Origin: Nymphaea colorata
Taxonomy: Eukaryota > Streptophyta > Magnoliopsida > Nymphaeales > Nymphaeaceae
Length of the DNA: 64,000 bases
Assembly: GCF_008831285.2 (NCBI RefSeq)
Contig: NC_045150.1
Location: 3,174,001-3,238,000, forward strand
Direction: 5' to 3'
The stretch's first letter is position 1, and every line of letters begins with the position of its first letter. The notes beneath the pieces are model-generated. The model searched no databases. It had not been told where the DNA came from and saw only the letters and a program-made list of their open reading frames with translations. The position numbers and the translations under genes were made by a program. Shown in pieces: positions 48,110-59,150 of the stretch.

Positions 48110-48575
48110 CATTAATTTGCAATATTCTTGTAGGTTGCTTTTGCTGAGCAACTGTCCTTTGATGGCTCTTGTTTATGAAGCTTTTTTTGGCTCTATGAGT
48201 GTTTCCAACCACTTAGGATTTTTTCTTTTGTCTCTTCTTTTGTCTTTTGTGACTAAGTGTAAATTATCTGGTGTCCCTTGCTTTCGTAAAGCCATACATT
48301 GGTTTCATTGTATTGGTGGATTAGTTCTTCGAATATGAGATGTATACTCTTTGCCATTTTCTTTGAGAAGAATTCTGAAATTTTGGGTAGTAATAATTGT
48401 GACTGGATTCTTAATGTTTTGAGTTTTCATTTTGCATATCAGTACATCTCTTTTACAACACAAAGAGTTTGTTGTCATGAGAGTTTGAAATGGAGACTGT
48501 CCATAGAGGCCCCATTACATCTATTACACCAACTTCTTCAAGAATGTGTAGTTGAAGTTAAAAGAAACAAATAGT
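48110..48575 (-). pseudogene. Decayed coding region upstream of the array
   Basis: On the minus strand a coding-like stretch with a few stops reads NPVTIITTQNFRILLKENGK, EYTSHIRRTNPPIQ, CMALRKQGTPDNLHLVTKDK and NPKWLETLIEPKKAS. It is rich in Lys and Arg and lies on the 5' side of the tandem leader units. I do not recognise the family. In a circular pararetroviral genome this would be the end of the last gene, ahead of the intergenic region. Confidence 0.35.
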
Positions 48576-48599
48576 GATGGAAAGACTAATTGAAGTTGG

Positions 48600-49340
48600 G
48601 TATTGATTTAGGTACTTGAATGTTGTATTCATTTTTAGTCTTCAAATTAAACATCTGGCACTATTAGATTTTCAATATTGATATAGCAAGAACAGCAAAG
48701 CTATTTGAACTTGGGTTGAATCCACTATTTACCATATTCAATCTAATCAAACATAGCGATTTTGGTTTACTGGAATCATACCTGGGTCTGGCCGAGTAAG
48801 AATCAAATTTTACTCAGGTATTTTATCCGATCTATTATTCAAATTTGGATGCATAAATTCTATGTCGTCTAGCCAAGAGAACATTTGGCAATTATGTGCC
48901 CAAGACAGATTCTATGATCTAAATAATGCAGTAAATTATTGAAAACTAAGTTTTTTAATGAATTCTAAATAACATGGTTTGTTTGTTTGTGATACACCCA
49001 AAAACCCAATTCTTATGAATTACACAAACAAGAGCCATATGGCAAAAACACTTCAAAAACTAACACTTCATATGGCAACTGTATAAACTATTGTTGGGAA
49101 GGGTTAAGCTGTCTTTGATGCTCATTGGATCCTTAGATCACACAAGATCTGAAAAGGTTAGATTTAAGGGCCGAGAATATCGGATCTGGGGTCATCAAAA
49201 CTCAAACCTAGTTTGAGGACCATTCAAGGCTCTCTCTCTCTCTATCTCTCTCTCACTCTCTAATTTCCCATCAGCCGGAACCATGGTGGAATACCTCCTG
49301 CATACAAATCTGAGTGCTTGTGATGCAAGGTGGATCATGA
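48600..49340. other. Intergenic, nothing recognised
   Basis: AT-rich sequence with no gene, RNA or element that I can support. A (CT)n-rich patch is at 49231-49262. Confidence 0.6.
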
Positions 49341-49348
49341 TTAACAGA

Positions 49349-50633
49349 TCTTAACCCTAATTAAAACCTACGAAAGGAAGAACACAAGAGAAAAACAACA
49401 AAAAACTTCTGCTTCTTGCAATGACTAAGCTAAATGGAAGAACAAAAAAAAAAAAACTGAGAAAGATATTGCATTTCATTTCTTCAACGTTTTCAACCTC
49501 CTTTCAAAATGATAGAGAAAGGGACGGATTTTGGATCTGGATCGATTTAAAGTATTAAAAACTAACTAAATCCAGTTATAAGATTTGGTTCTACTTTCTC
49601 TTTGCATCAGTCTCCCCCTAGTTGGAGAAGGGTCGTCTTCGACAAGTTTTAAATATATCATTCTACCAAAATGATTCACCTTAGAGGGTTTGGATCTGCT
49701 CAACAGAAGGTACCACCGCTCACTCACTTTTGTTGTTCATCGAGGTGGCGGCTTTGGAGAATAAACAAGAGTTTGGATATGACCTAAGGGCATACCCGAT
49801 CTCAAACGATGGAAAGAACTGGTTTGAACCCAGATTTGAATCCATTAACCTGCGACACGAGCCCGAATCGGACCCCAAACCCAGGTCGACATGAACCGGT
49901 CTCAAAAAGAACCGGCCCGATCCCTCGACGCTCGAGACGCCACGCAAGTTTTCCCCCTTCCAAGGCAAACCAGAGGGTGGGGTGGGGCGCCCACCGCCAC
50001 CCACCCATTTTTCTGAGCGGGGAAGGGGAAGGAGATGGAGGGCGGCTACCTATCACATCCGGTCCGCCGGTGGGAGGAGATTCCATGGACGGAACCCATT
50101 CGAGAGGCAACATCTTCATATCCTGCCCACAAACAGCAGGCAAAGTAGTGGGCATCCTGTTGCTGCTAGCGGCGAGTCTGACGCCTTCCCCAGCTGGAAT
50201 TGTGCACCTCTCCTCCAGGCGCCTTCTCACAACAACGACGGAGCTCATTGTTGGTAGCTCGTGAAGAGCTACGGTCTCCTGCTCTCCTTTAGGCGAATCG
50301 AATAACAGGGCTTGCGCAGGCAGCAAAGCTTCCCTGCTGCTACTGGCTGGTCTAGCGCCTCCAAACTATGCTTAACCCTAATTAAAACTTACAAAAGGGA
50401 AGAACACAAGAGAAAAACAACAAACAACTTCTGCTTCTCGCAGTTACTAAACTAAATGGAAGAACAAAGAAAACTAAGAGCTTGCATTTCATTTCTTCAA
50501 CATTTTCAACCTCCTTTCAAAATGAACCAACGTCCCTTTATATAGAAAAAGGGATGGATTGTAGATCTGAATCCATTTATAAGTATTAAAAACTAACTAG
50601 ATCCGAATCTACTTTTCCTCTGCATCAGCCTGT
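49349..50633 (-). mobile_element. Small non-autonomous LTR element (TRIM/LARD-like) with GC-rich cargo
   Basis: Two direct repeats of about 260 bp (about 49349-49609 and 50370-50633) flank a 760-bp interior. Both start CTTAACCCTAATTAAAAC and end CTCTGCATCA or CTTTGCATCA. Next to the left repeat the minus strand shows a polypurine tract (CAACTAGGGGGAGAC), as expected beside a 3' LTR. The interior has no retroviral domains. Its GC-rich part (about 49800-50330) looks unlike the rest of the window, with a 174-codon minus-strand frame that has no recognisable domain. The outer left edge and target duplications could not be fixed. Confidence 0.6.
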
Positions 50634-51259
50634 TTCGCAAATGAAATGATATGTAATTGTTTCATGAATATGTTCCAAAGATTAATCTACCTCAATTTAC
50701 AATTACAAATCGTTCCATTTGCCAAATGGCCCTAAGATCCACAGGTTCATTATGTGTAATCTACAGATCTTAAATTCTATGTTTGTTAAGACCCCCACTG
50801 CAAGAGGCAAAATGAGGTTAGACCCTTGACCAACTACCACATCTCACCCCTCTTGTACATGTGAAGATATTGCTCGCAGCCTTACAACAGTATTCATGAG
50901 GAGGATTTCATCGTCTCATTTTGCAGACATGCAGTAATATGTGGTCATCTATGATGCCCCAGTAGCCAAAGCTCCTCTCTTTTTTCCAGTAATATGTGGT
51001 CATCCATGATGTCGAAGAAGCCAAAGCTTCTCCCCTTTCCTGATTGCGTCGACTTGCACAAGAGGTAGAGGTCTACCGAAATCGAACTGGAACTAGTCGC
51101 TTATCAGTCATTAGTCTGACTAAGCACGCCAACTCTTGAAGTGAGTAGTGATCGTTTAGGTGATCAATGCAAAACACACACAAACATGTTGAATATACGA
51201 GGATTATGATCAACTACACCAAAAAGAAAGCTCAATGAATGAACAAATATAGAAGTTAT
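50634..51259. other. Intergenic and probable 3' flank of the PsbP-domain gene
   Basis: No gene seen. A short direct repeat containing CAGTAATATGTGGTCATCYA and TGATG occurs at about 50932-50960 and 50985-51013. Confidence 0.5.
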
Positions 51260-53916
51260 TTAACTTGACAAATCAAAAGAGCCTAGGACTTTCTCTAACA
51301 ACAATTTTGTTTGGGGATTTAAAGGGCTGGCCTGAGAATCAGAGTGAGAAATGTTCAAGAGATACAGCTTCTTGGAAGCAACAAATGCAGCTGAAAATAT
51401 CCTTTTCACTCCACCCCTTGAGCTATCAACTTTGTATTCAAACTCATACACGGGAAAGCCTCCTTCTGCGGTTCTTTCGCGAACCTGAATCACCTCTGCT
51501 CCCTTTGTGCTTTCCTTAAACAACAGAACACCAAAAAATAGAAAGAAGAAACGCATCAGTTTCTGAGAGAGAGAGTGAGACGGATAACTTAGCCTCCCCA
51601 TTAAAGAACTAGAATTAAGAATTTCAGCACCTTTTAAGCTGAATTATTTCCAAGTTCTTGCTATCCAGATATAGTTATTTTGTTAAATTTTGTAATCAAT
51701 GTTAAGTTTCCTGTCACAGTTATTCAAATTGTAGAGGAACAAGTGGTCATTTTGGTTGTGCTGTTACTATTACTTTTTTCTTTTTCTGAATCTAGCAGAA
51801 TAAACTACAAAGCTTGGGCCATAACATTGTTATTTTCAGAAAGCTCAATAACCAAAAATTTTCATAACTAAAACCTGGATTGTGCTCCCTGTGCATATGT
51901 AAACTTCTGAATACCTTTCTACTAGGCCTCCACAAGACTCCATGAGTCCATGAAATAGCAGGACATCAGCAATAGCATATTACTATACAGAAAATTAATT
52001 AAAATAAGTAGAAACGCATAAATATTTGCTAAACCACTTAAAATTTAGTCAAAGTTTTGTCTCAAAACTAATCAATACAAATTTACAAATATGATATCAT
52101 GCCCGAGAAACTAAAACTTAGCTCCAATCATGCTTTATAACAAAAATATAGGGATTATAAGCCACATAGTTTCAAAATGTTGATTTTTATTCCCATAAGA
52201 AAGAAAAGAAAAATCTTATCCATACATCAAAAGGAGAAAATTCAAGAGCTGATTCCTCACCGTATCCGTATGATCGTCCAAAAAAAAAAAAAAAAAAAAA
52301 AAACTTTCAGACAATCATTTTAACTAAATTATAAAGAGAAAAAAACAGCAGAGTACATAAAGCAGTAGCACTAGTCACATAGGTCTATCGACAGCAGAAT
52401 TATTTAAAGTTTAAACCGAATAGGAGTAAAGGATGTCAAACTGGGTTTTCACAAAATCAATTTCCTACTACAAACACATATCAATCACAATTCCTTCAAT
52501 TAGAACATCAATTTATGCATATAAGAAAAGGGTACCTTTCTCCTCTCAGCTTGTATGAGCTTGTCAGCGACATCATTGGGAGAGCCAAAGTCAGTGAGAG
52601 AGGAGATTCTAACTGGGTTTACCACAACTCCTATATTGTTAGCCTTAGCAGTAGGATCCTCAAAGAGGGCAGCTGCACCAGCCTTATCAACCTATGCATA
52701 TACACAGTTATGTCACACACACATACACATATGTAGACACTAAAATTGTCTGCAAATAAGAAAGTCAACAGTTAATAAGCTAACATTTTATCATGGATTC
52801 CAGGAGAAGGAAAGCAAATTGCCAGTTGCCGACCCAACTCCCGAGTCACCACAATGCTTAGAATACGTTTCTGCTATACTTTATAGTACTAAGAATGTCA
52901 ATGGTTTATACAAGCTAATGTTGATTTGAAAGGCTATACCAGATCTGTGGCGTTCGATAAGAAACCTCGGATTCAATTAGCAATCCGATCCGAATTTGAT
53001 GTAGAAACTTTTAATGAATTGAACAGCAATGGGATTCTCAGGGACATCTGAATGCCGACTACATGTAAAAGACTGGATTCCCTTTTCTCTGTTTCTTATA
53101 TGAAAATTCAAATCTGACTCCAATTGAAAATTCAATCTGTTCACATCCATCCCCCACATTGAACTCCGCTTATCTTTCAAAACAAGGCAAAAAACAATAC
53201 TCTTACCTGATAGAATTGGGACAGTTACGATTCAATTAGTAATTGCATTTCAATTTTACCACCTTGACTGTATGCACTACTGCAACTACAACTGAGTTTA
53301 GGTTTTTCTTAAATTCAACAATTAAACATTAGACATAGTGTGTAAAGGGATTTCCTACATAGTGCCACTTTCCATTAGGATAAAAATGGAGGGTTTAAGG
53401 GTCATATTCGGAAAAGAACAAGAAAGATCGAACAACTAGTGAAATCCTCACCCTGGTCCAGGAGGTGGGCTTGAGGAGAGTGAACCCCTCGCGGTTGTCT
53501 GTGTACCTATCCAAGTCCTCCTCCTCTGCACATCCACAACTCAGATTTACTTACTCACCGGGAAATTCTCCGCCCTATTGGACGGAAAATTTTCAGGCTT
53601 TTCGGAAAGAAAAAATCTGAAACAGTTTTCCTTCTTTTTTCTTCCATTTTCTTTTGCTTTGAATTCTCTTACCGGCAGACGCTGATGCGGAGGCGGAGGG
53701 CGGAGATGTGCCGAGGAAGAGGGCAACGGCGAGGGGAAGATGGGTTGCGAGCGTGGAGACGGTGAAGGTCCTTCTGTTGCAGCAGCAGGAGGAATAATAC
53801 GAAGAGGAAGAAGATAATGGAAGAGAGGTTGCCGACATTAGCGACTGGTTTCCAATGGAGTTGCTCATATTTGGGGAAGGCAGACAACAGAGGCGAGCGG
53901 ACCAACAAGACCACAT
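51260..53916 (-). CDS. PsbP-domain thylakoid lumen protein, four exons
   Basis: Coding exons are 53916-53673, 53525-53452, 52691-52536 and 51514-51260, joined in frame by GT-AG introns (the intron before exon 3 ends in TAG). From the ATG at 53916 the product is 242 aa. The N-terminus is Ser-rich like a plastid transit peptide, followed by NRRTFTVSTLATHLPLAVAL and an Ala/Ser stretch (SASASA): a twin-arginine lumenal transfer signal with a cleavage region. The PsbP domain follows: YTDNREGFTLLKPTSWTR, VDKAGAAALFEDPTAKANN, IGVVVNPVRISSLTDFGSP, VYEFEYKVDSSRGG and LYLLNISHSDSQASPLNPQT. PsbP-like and PPD proteins act in or near photosystem II or NDH assembly; which member this is I cannot say. ATGs at 53997 (purine-rich, probably UTR) and 53868 are alternative starts. 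Confidence 0.85.
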
Positions 53917-53997
53917 TCCTCTCTCTCTCTCTCTTCTTCTTCTTCTTGGTCCTCCTCCTCCTCCTCTTCGTAGTCGTCGTCTTCTTCCTTTGTCCAT

Positions 53998-55413
53998 GGG
54001 CAGGGGCTTATCGGGGTCGGCTACGAAACGGGTCGAATTGTATCAACGCCCGATCCATCCTCTTTCTGCCGAAGACAATCGAGCCCACAAGAAAATTTTA
54101 CAAAATGTCTCTCAAATTTTCGCGTAGCGCTTTTACAAACTCCATTGCTAGCACCACGTTGCTATTGGTTTATGTTACTCAGAGGGCCTGCAAATGGTCC
54201 ATATTCAGGTCGGATCCAGACTCAAACAAATTGAATTTAATCAGATTTTAATTCAAAAATCAGATTCGAATCCAGATTTTTAAATGCTAATTCAGATCTA
54301 ACTAACATAAGATCCAAATTTATATCTAAACGAATCCAATCTAACATCAGACTCCAATTTAATGAAGACAAATTAGACTCTGATTAACTAGTCAGATAAG
54401 TACTATGATAAAGTCTTTCAATGAACGTGACCACATCTCTACCTAAAATGGGTATTTGGACACATTTGAATACTTTTAAATCAAAACTGATCCAAACTAC
54501 TTCATTTTAGTTTGTTTCTAACTCAATTTTTTATTTTGATTTTGAATGCTATTGTTTATAAATATGTAATGTTTTTATGTATATTACTTGTTTATTTAAA
54601 TATTTCTTTTATTTTGATATATTACATGCATGTGTGCGCGCACACATGTACATGCATATCTCCTGACATACCCATATTTTTTTTAAGTTGTTGTGTTTGT
54701 ACCCTAATGCTTCTACTCATACTCATACCCATGTGACTTAGCTGACTACAAAATTAAATTTTAGTTGTTTTGCCAAATCCAACTGAACACATCCCCGCTT
54801 TTATCTTCTCTTAAAAGTTAAGCATTATTTTTTATACCTTCATTATCTCATTCACCATGTAGTTGGATCCCGTTGTGCCCCGTAATATTGGACAAACAGA
54901 ATGTCCCAGTGCCATTCAAAATAAAGTTCATAACGGGACACTTTAACGTAGGAATGTCAATAAGGTGTGCCCTTTGCTACATCGATTTATCATATGTTTA
55001 AATAATCAAATTTAAATTTGGATTCAAACATAAAATGAGAAAACGTCGACACCATCCAGAATTTGGATCCAAATCTGATATTTATTTTTACATCCAGAAC
55101 CGACTTCCAATCAAATCCAAAGAGACGTCAGTTTTTAAATCTAAATCCGATCCAATTTCTTATTCATATATCAGAATTTTAAAAAAGAACAGCTCCGTCT
55201 TATCCAAATTATGTGCATTGAAATCCCCACATAAAACCTCTATCCTATCCTACCAAATCATCGTTCGCTTTTCTCTCAATCTTCCTCCACCAGTGCTTTC
55301 GACTTGCAACACAAAAAATTACTTTCTATCCATAAAAATATTTCATTCCTCTATTAACTACAAAAATACATGACCAGCCATTATTTTCTATACATAAAAG
55401 GCGATTATGTAAT

Positions 55414-55475
<62 letters not shown>

Positions 55476-55483
55476 AGTGTTGG
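53998..55483. other. Intergenic between PsbP-domain gene and first TolB-like gene
   Basis: The left edge would hold the PsbP-domain gene promoter. The rest is AT-rich with many AATCCAGATT/GGATCCAAAT words and no recognised gene. An (AT)n(AG)n microsatellite at 55416-55475 lies 9 bp beyond the stop codon of the first TolB-like gene, in its presumed 3' UTR. Confidence 0.55.
55416..55475. repeat. (AT)n(AG)n compound microsatellite
   Basis: About 17 AT repeats followed by about 13 AG repeats, a class that is often length-variable. It sits in the presumed 3' UTR of the TolB-like gene at 55484-57556. Confidence 0.9.
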
Positions 55484-57556
55484 CTAGCCGCATTTGGTGA
55501 GATGGGCCGAGTTGGACCCATTGGTCCAAGCGTTGGAGACCGGCTCGAGCCACATGCAATCACCAAACTTGCAGGTCCGAGCCATCCCTTCTGCATGGGT
55601 CTCGACCACGTCGTAGGGCTCGATGAACTTGGACCCCCAGGTGGGCGTGCCATCTTCATAAGAGTTGTGGGTCATGCGCCTGATTCCGGACCCGTCCAAC
55701 CGGATCGTGAAGATGTCCCCATAGGGCTGGTAGTGGTGCGGGTTCGAGATCGGCTCGGCCGATACGGCCGCGTAGTCCGATGTGAAAACCAACCGGCTCG
55801 AGTCCGGACTGAACCAGGGGTGGTTCGTTCTCCCGCCCGTCCCGCTCTGAACCAGCTTCCTCAACCCGGTCCGGTTCGGATGAATCAAGTAGATCTCGAA
55901 GCTGCCGCTTCCCGGGTCATCACGGTCCGACGCGAAGGAGATCCATTCCCCGTCCGGCGACCAAGAGCACATCGTATCGGTCCAGTTCCCCTCCGTCAGC
56001 CGCCACAACCCGCCGCTCTCGCCCTCAACGGCGTCCATTACGTAGAGGTTCTTGTGCCCAGACCGGCCCGACCGGAAAACCACAAATTTTCCGTCCGGCG
56101 ACGGCGACGGAAAAGCGTTGTTGCCGTCGCGGGTCAAAGTGACGATCCGGGAGCTTCTGGGGTCCGTATCGGAATCGGAGAAGCTAATCGAGACAATGTT
56201 CACCGAGGTCATCTCGCTGGAGAAGGTGGGCCCTACGCTCGTATAGACGACGTTCTTCCGCTTGTAGTCCCAAGCTGTTCCGAACGAGAACGAATCGGAG
56301 ATGCGGCGCCTTCCCGATCCGTCTCGTTTCACAATGTAGACCCCCCGCTCGTCCAGACTCGGGATGAACGCGATTCGCTCGCCGTCGGGGGAAAATGAAG
56401 GGAAAGAACCGTCGATTCGGAAGAGAGAGATGGAGGGAATCGGGCTCCGCACGTTCTCCAGCAGAAGATGGTTGGCGCTCCCCCGATTCGGGTTCGTTCC
56501 CCTGCATCTGTGGTAACCGATACGAGTAGAATCGGCGGAGATGAAGGGGTTGTAGTGGTGGGCGTGGGGCGCGATTTTCTTGGAGACCTCGACGAACTCC
56601 CGACGGACCAAATCGAAGATCTCGATGTGGCGGTACGTCGAGTCGGCCCTCCGAGTCGCCACCACGATGAACTTTCCGGTTCGAGACGCGGCAGGGGTGA
56701 ACGCGTGCACGCCGGGAGGAGTGACTCTTTCCACTTGGGGTTTGCGGCGATGCCGGAAAACCGCCCGGAAGACGCTCCACCACCCGTCGTCGGACTGCCG
56801 ATGGAAAAATACGGTCGACTCGTCGGAGAACGACGGCCAACCGCCGTGGTCGACGAGCTTGAACCGGCCGGACCCATCGGACGTGTTGAAGAGATATATA
56901 TCGGTGGCGAGCTCGTGAATCTCCCCCGACCACCCTCGCTCGCCGGAAGACGCCACCGCCGTCCACTGGCCGGAAGGCGAAACGGCCGGGCTGAAATCCG
57001 CCACCAAGTCGGGCGTCAGCCGTCTGGTCTCGAGGGTTTCCAAGTGCGTCGAGTACACGGCCGCCCAACTCTTCCTGGACTCCCTAGCCGGCCTTTCCGT
57101 CGAGACGTAAATCAGCCGGTCTCCAGCGATGGACGGTCGGTCTTTCATCGAAACAGCCTCGCCGAGCTTCGGTGTCGGCACGACAGGAATCCCACCAGAA
57201 ACTTGGTCCATGACCGACCTTCTTCCTTTTCGAGAAGTGGGCTCCCCTGCCACGAAAATTTCCGGCATCCCATTTCGCTCGGAGACGTATAGAAGCGAAT
57301 CCCCATGGAAAAAGCCATTATAATTCACGGATTCGCCGTCGGTGAACTGGAGCTCTTGGTGGGGAACAACGGAGAAGGTGAAGGGGGAAATGGGGAGGGT
57401 GAACACATCAAAGGAATAGTGAGCCCTACCCAACGTAGCGAAGACGATGGAGGTTGGTGGCAAATCTGTTGCAGAGGAAGACGAAGAGGAGAACAGTGGA
57501 GAGGGGAAGAAGACGACGAAGAGAATCAGAGTCTGAAGGAGCACCAGCGTCTCCAT
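55484..57556 (-). CDS. TolB/DPP6-like beta-propeller protein, copy 1
   Basis: A single-exon GC-rich gene of 690 codons. The first 28 or so residues (METLVLLQTLILFVVFFPSP and a Ser run) form a signal peptide, so the protein probably enters the secretory pathway. The body carries repeated WD40-like (PD40) propeller blades typical of TolB and the DPP IV/DPP6 N-terminal domain: VSPSGQWTAVAS (about 193), FSPDGERIAFI (388), PSPDGKFVVFRSGRSGHKN (485), WSPDGEWISFASDRDD (532) and FSPDSSRLVFTSDY (582). There is no peptidase domain. Bacterial TolB is a periplasmic propeller, but the plant role is unknown. From memory, Arabidopsis At4g01870 is related. It is followed upstream on the same strand by a paralogue at 59151-61274. 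Confidence 0.93.
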   Translation of the reverse strand: METLVLLQTLILFVVFFPSPLFSSSSSSATDLPPTSIVFATLGRAHYSFDVFTLPISPFTFSVVPHQELQFTDGESVNYNGFFHGDSLLYVSERNGMPEIFVAGEPTSRKGRRSVMDQVSGGIPVVPTPKLGEAVSMKDRPSIAGDRLIYVSTERPARESRKSWAAVYSTHLETLETRRLTPDLVADFSPAVSPSGQWTAVASSGERGWSGEIHELATDIYLFNTSDGSGRFKLVDHGGWPSFSDESTVFFHRQSDDGWWSVFRAVFRHRRKPQVERVTPPGVHAFTPAASRTGKFIVVATRRADSTYRHIEIFDLVRREFVEVSKKIAPHAHHYNPFISADSTRIGYHRCRGTNPNRGSANHLLLENVRSPIPSISLFRIDGSFPSFSPDGERIAFIPSLDERGVYIVKRDGSGRRRISDSFSFGTAWDYKRKNVVYTSVGPTFSSEMTSVNIVSISFSDSDTDPRSSRIVTLTRDGNNAFPSPSPDGKFVVFRSGRSGHKNLYVMDAVEGESGGLWRLTEGNWTDTMCSWSPDGEWISFASDRDDPGSGSFEIYLIHPNRTGLRKLVQSGTGGRTNHPWFSPDSSRLVFTSDYAAVSAEPISNPHHYQPYGDIFTIRLDGSGIRRMTHNSYEDGTPTWGSKFIEPYDVVETHAEGMARTCKFGDCMWLEPVSNAWTNGSNSAHLTKCG

Positions 57557-59150
57557 TGTCGTCCTCTCTCTCTCGCTACGACATTCTTATCCTTATCGGG
57601 GACCTGGAATTTTTTTATGACTTCTTTGACACTATGTTCTGCGTAAAATAACGTCAACTCTTTCAGTTGGCGTGGAAATTATTAGTGGTAAAATTGTCAT
57701 TTTTTTTCAAGATTTTTCCTCAGTAAAATATGTTATTTATTTACTTATTTATTTGAGGCTCTGGTGATCAGGATAATGACCACGGTGCTTTCGGCAACCG
57801 GGCTAGATGTATTTGGATCCTGGATCTAGATCCAACTTCACAATGTGCTTTTTATTACGTCTTATCATTTAATTGGAATTTTTTTAGCAATTTATTTTCT
57901 TAACCTGCCTTTTGGAAATGACATCTAATATCTAATTACTGTCTGAAGTTTCCAACGTCAACGATGTTCACCTCACTTTTCTTCACAACTTCAAAAAAAA
58001 TGCCTCAAGTTTCAGATTTTTTTTAAATCATTTCCTGCTCTTTAATTTTTAATACAAGAAATGATTTCTTAAAATATTTATCCTATTCACAAGTGGGTTT
58101 AGACCAATCAAAGCATCTTCAAAAGGACATGCTGACTTTTGGGCTGTTCAACATGAAAATCATACATTAGAAACCCTAGAAACTAGGAATTCATCCACAG
58201 TGCATTACATTCAAGTGTAGATGGCAAGCCCTTAGAAACCCTAGAAACATGTAAATCAGTGGCAATGCGTCCTCTTGGATCGCATGCATGATTTGGATTT
58301 GCAGCTCTGTCTGGCTCGTGTTGGATCATGGTTTTCCCAGTTTACTTGGCTAAAATACTCCCAAAGGTCCAAATCCGTAAGGGAAAGATTTCTCACACTC
58401 TTCCAATTTAAATCCAACATCTATGATCCAAAAGTTTGCTGTTAGTAGATCCATTTTTTGGCTGGTTGGATTTGGTCGGATTCAGGAACCAGATAGATGT
58501 TGCCCCATCTAAATTGTGTTTGGATGTATCAATATCCAACGAGGGGTTGGTGCAACGAACAGGGTAAAGAGTTAGTTTTGTACGGACTTGTAGAACCCTA
58601 AAGTACCAAAAGCAAGCAATGTGATCAAATTTATATCACAAACGTACGTGAGAGAGAGAGAGAGAGAGAGAGTTGAGTTAATGATTTGACGAAACCCTAA
58701 AAACACGTGAATCATTGGCAAAGCGTCATCTTGGATCCCATTCATGGTTTGGATTTGCAGCTCAGTCTGACTCGTGTTGGGTCATGGTGTTTCGAGTTTG
58801 GCATGATGTAGGTGAGGGATCCAATCCACATCAAAGATCCAAATCCGTAAGGGAAAAATTACTCTATCTTCCAATTCAAATCCAATAGCTATGATCCAAA
58901 AGGTTTGTTGTTGGTAGGTCCATTTTCAGGGTGGTTGGATTTAGAAAGATAGTGCCATATCTAAGCCAAAGTGGAATTTTGCTTTATTAAAATTACCCAA
59001 CAGCAAATGGAGCTGGTAAGCCATGCTCCAAATTTTCAAGTCTGGCTACTAATACTCGAAGCCCATAAGCAAAAGACACCTTATTAGACAAACGGACCGA
59101 ACTTGAACAACGATCCAGGACCCGAAATCTCTACATCGACAAAGACCCCC
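57557..59150. other. Spacer between the two TolB-like genes
   Basis: AT-rich spacer with the promoter of copy 1 next to 57556 and the 3' flank of copy 2 at the right. It contains a 240-250-bp diverged direct repeat (separate entry) and a (GA)n microsatellite at 58650-58672. No gene seen. Confidence 0.65.
58235..58942. repeat. Diverged direct repeat of about 245 bp in the TolB spacer
   Basis: Copy one at 58235-58473 and copy two at 58691-58942 share GAAACCCTA, TGATTTGGATTTGCAGCTC (second copy TGGTTTGGATTTGCAGCTC), GATCCAAATCCGTAAGGGAA, ATGATCCAAAAG and GGTTGGATTT in the same order, roughly 75-80 percent alike. The repeat may be a trace of the duplication that produced the gene pair. Confidence 0.7.

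Noticed and set aside
43924-48574. Several 60-118-codon plus-strand frames in the array region
   Set aside because: They recur once per repeat unit, have hydrophobic chance composition and lie opposite the coding-like minus-strand frames.
49802-50326. 174-codon minus-strand frame and its plus-strand counterpart of 151 codons
   Set aside because: Both lie in the GC-rich cargo of a small LTR element and have no recognisable domain, so I did not call a gene.
55502-57292. Long open frames antisense or shifted to the first TolB-like gene (up to 298 codons)
   Set aside because: They are shadows caused by the high GC content of the real gene. The 690-codon frame has the signal peptide and propeller motifs.
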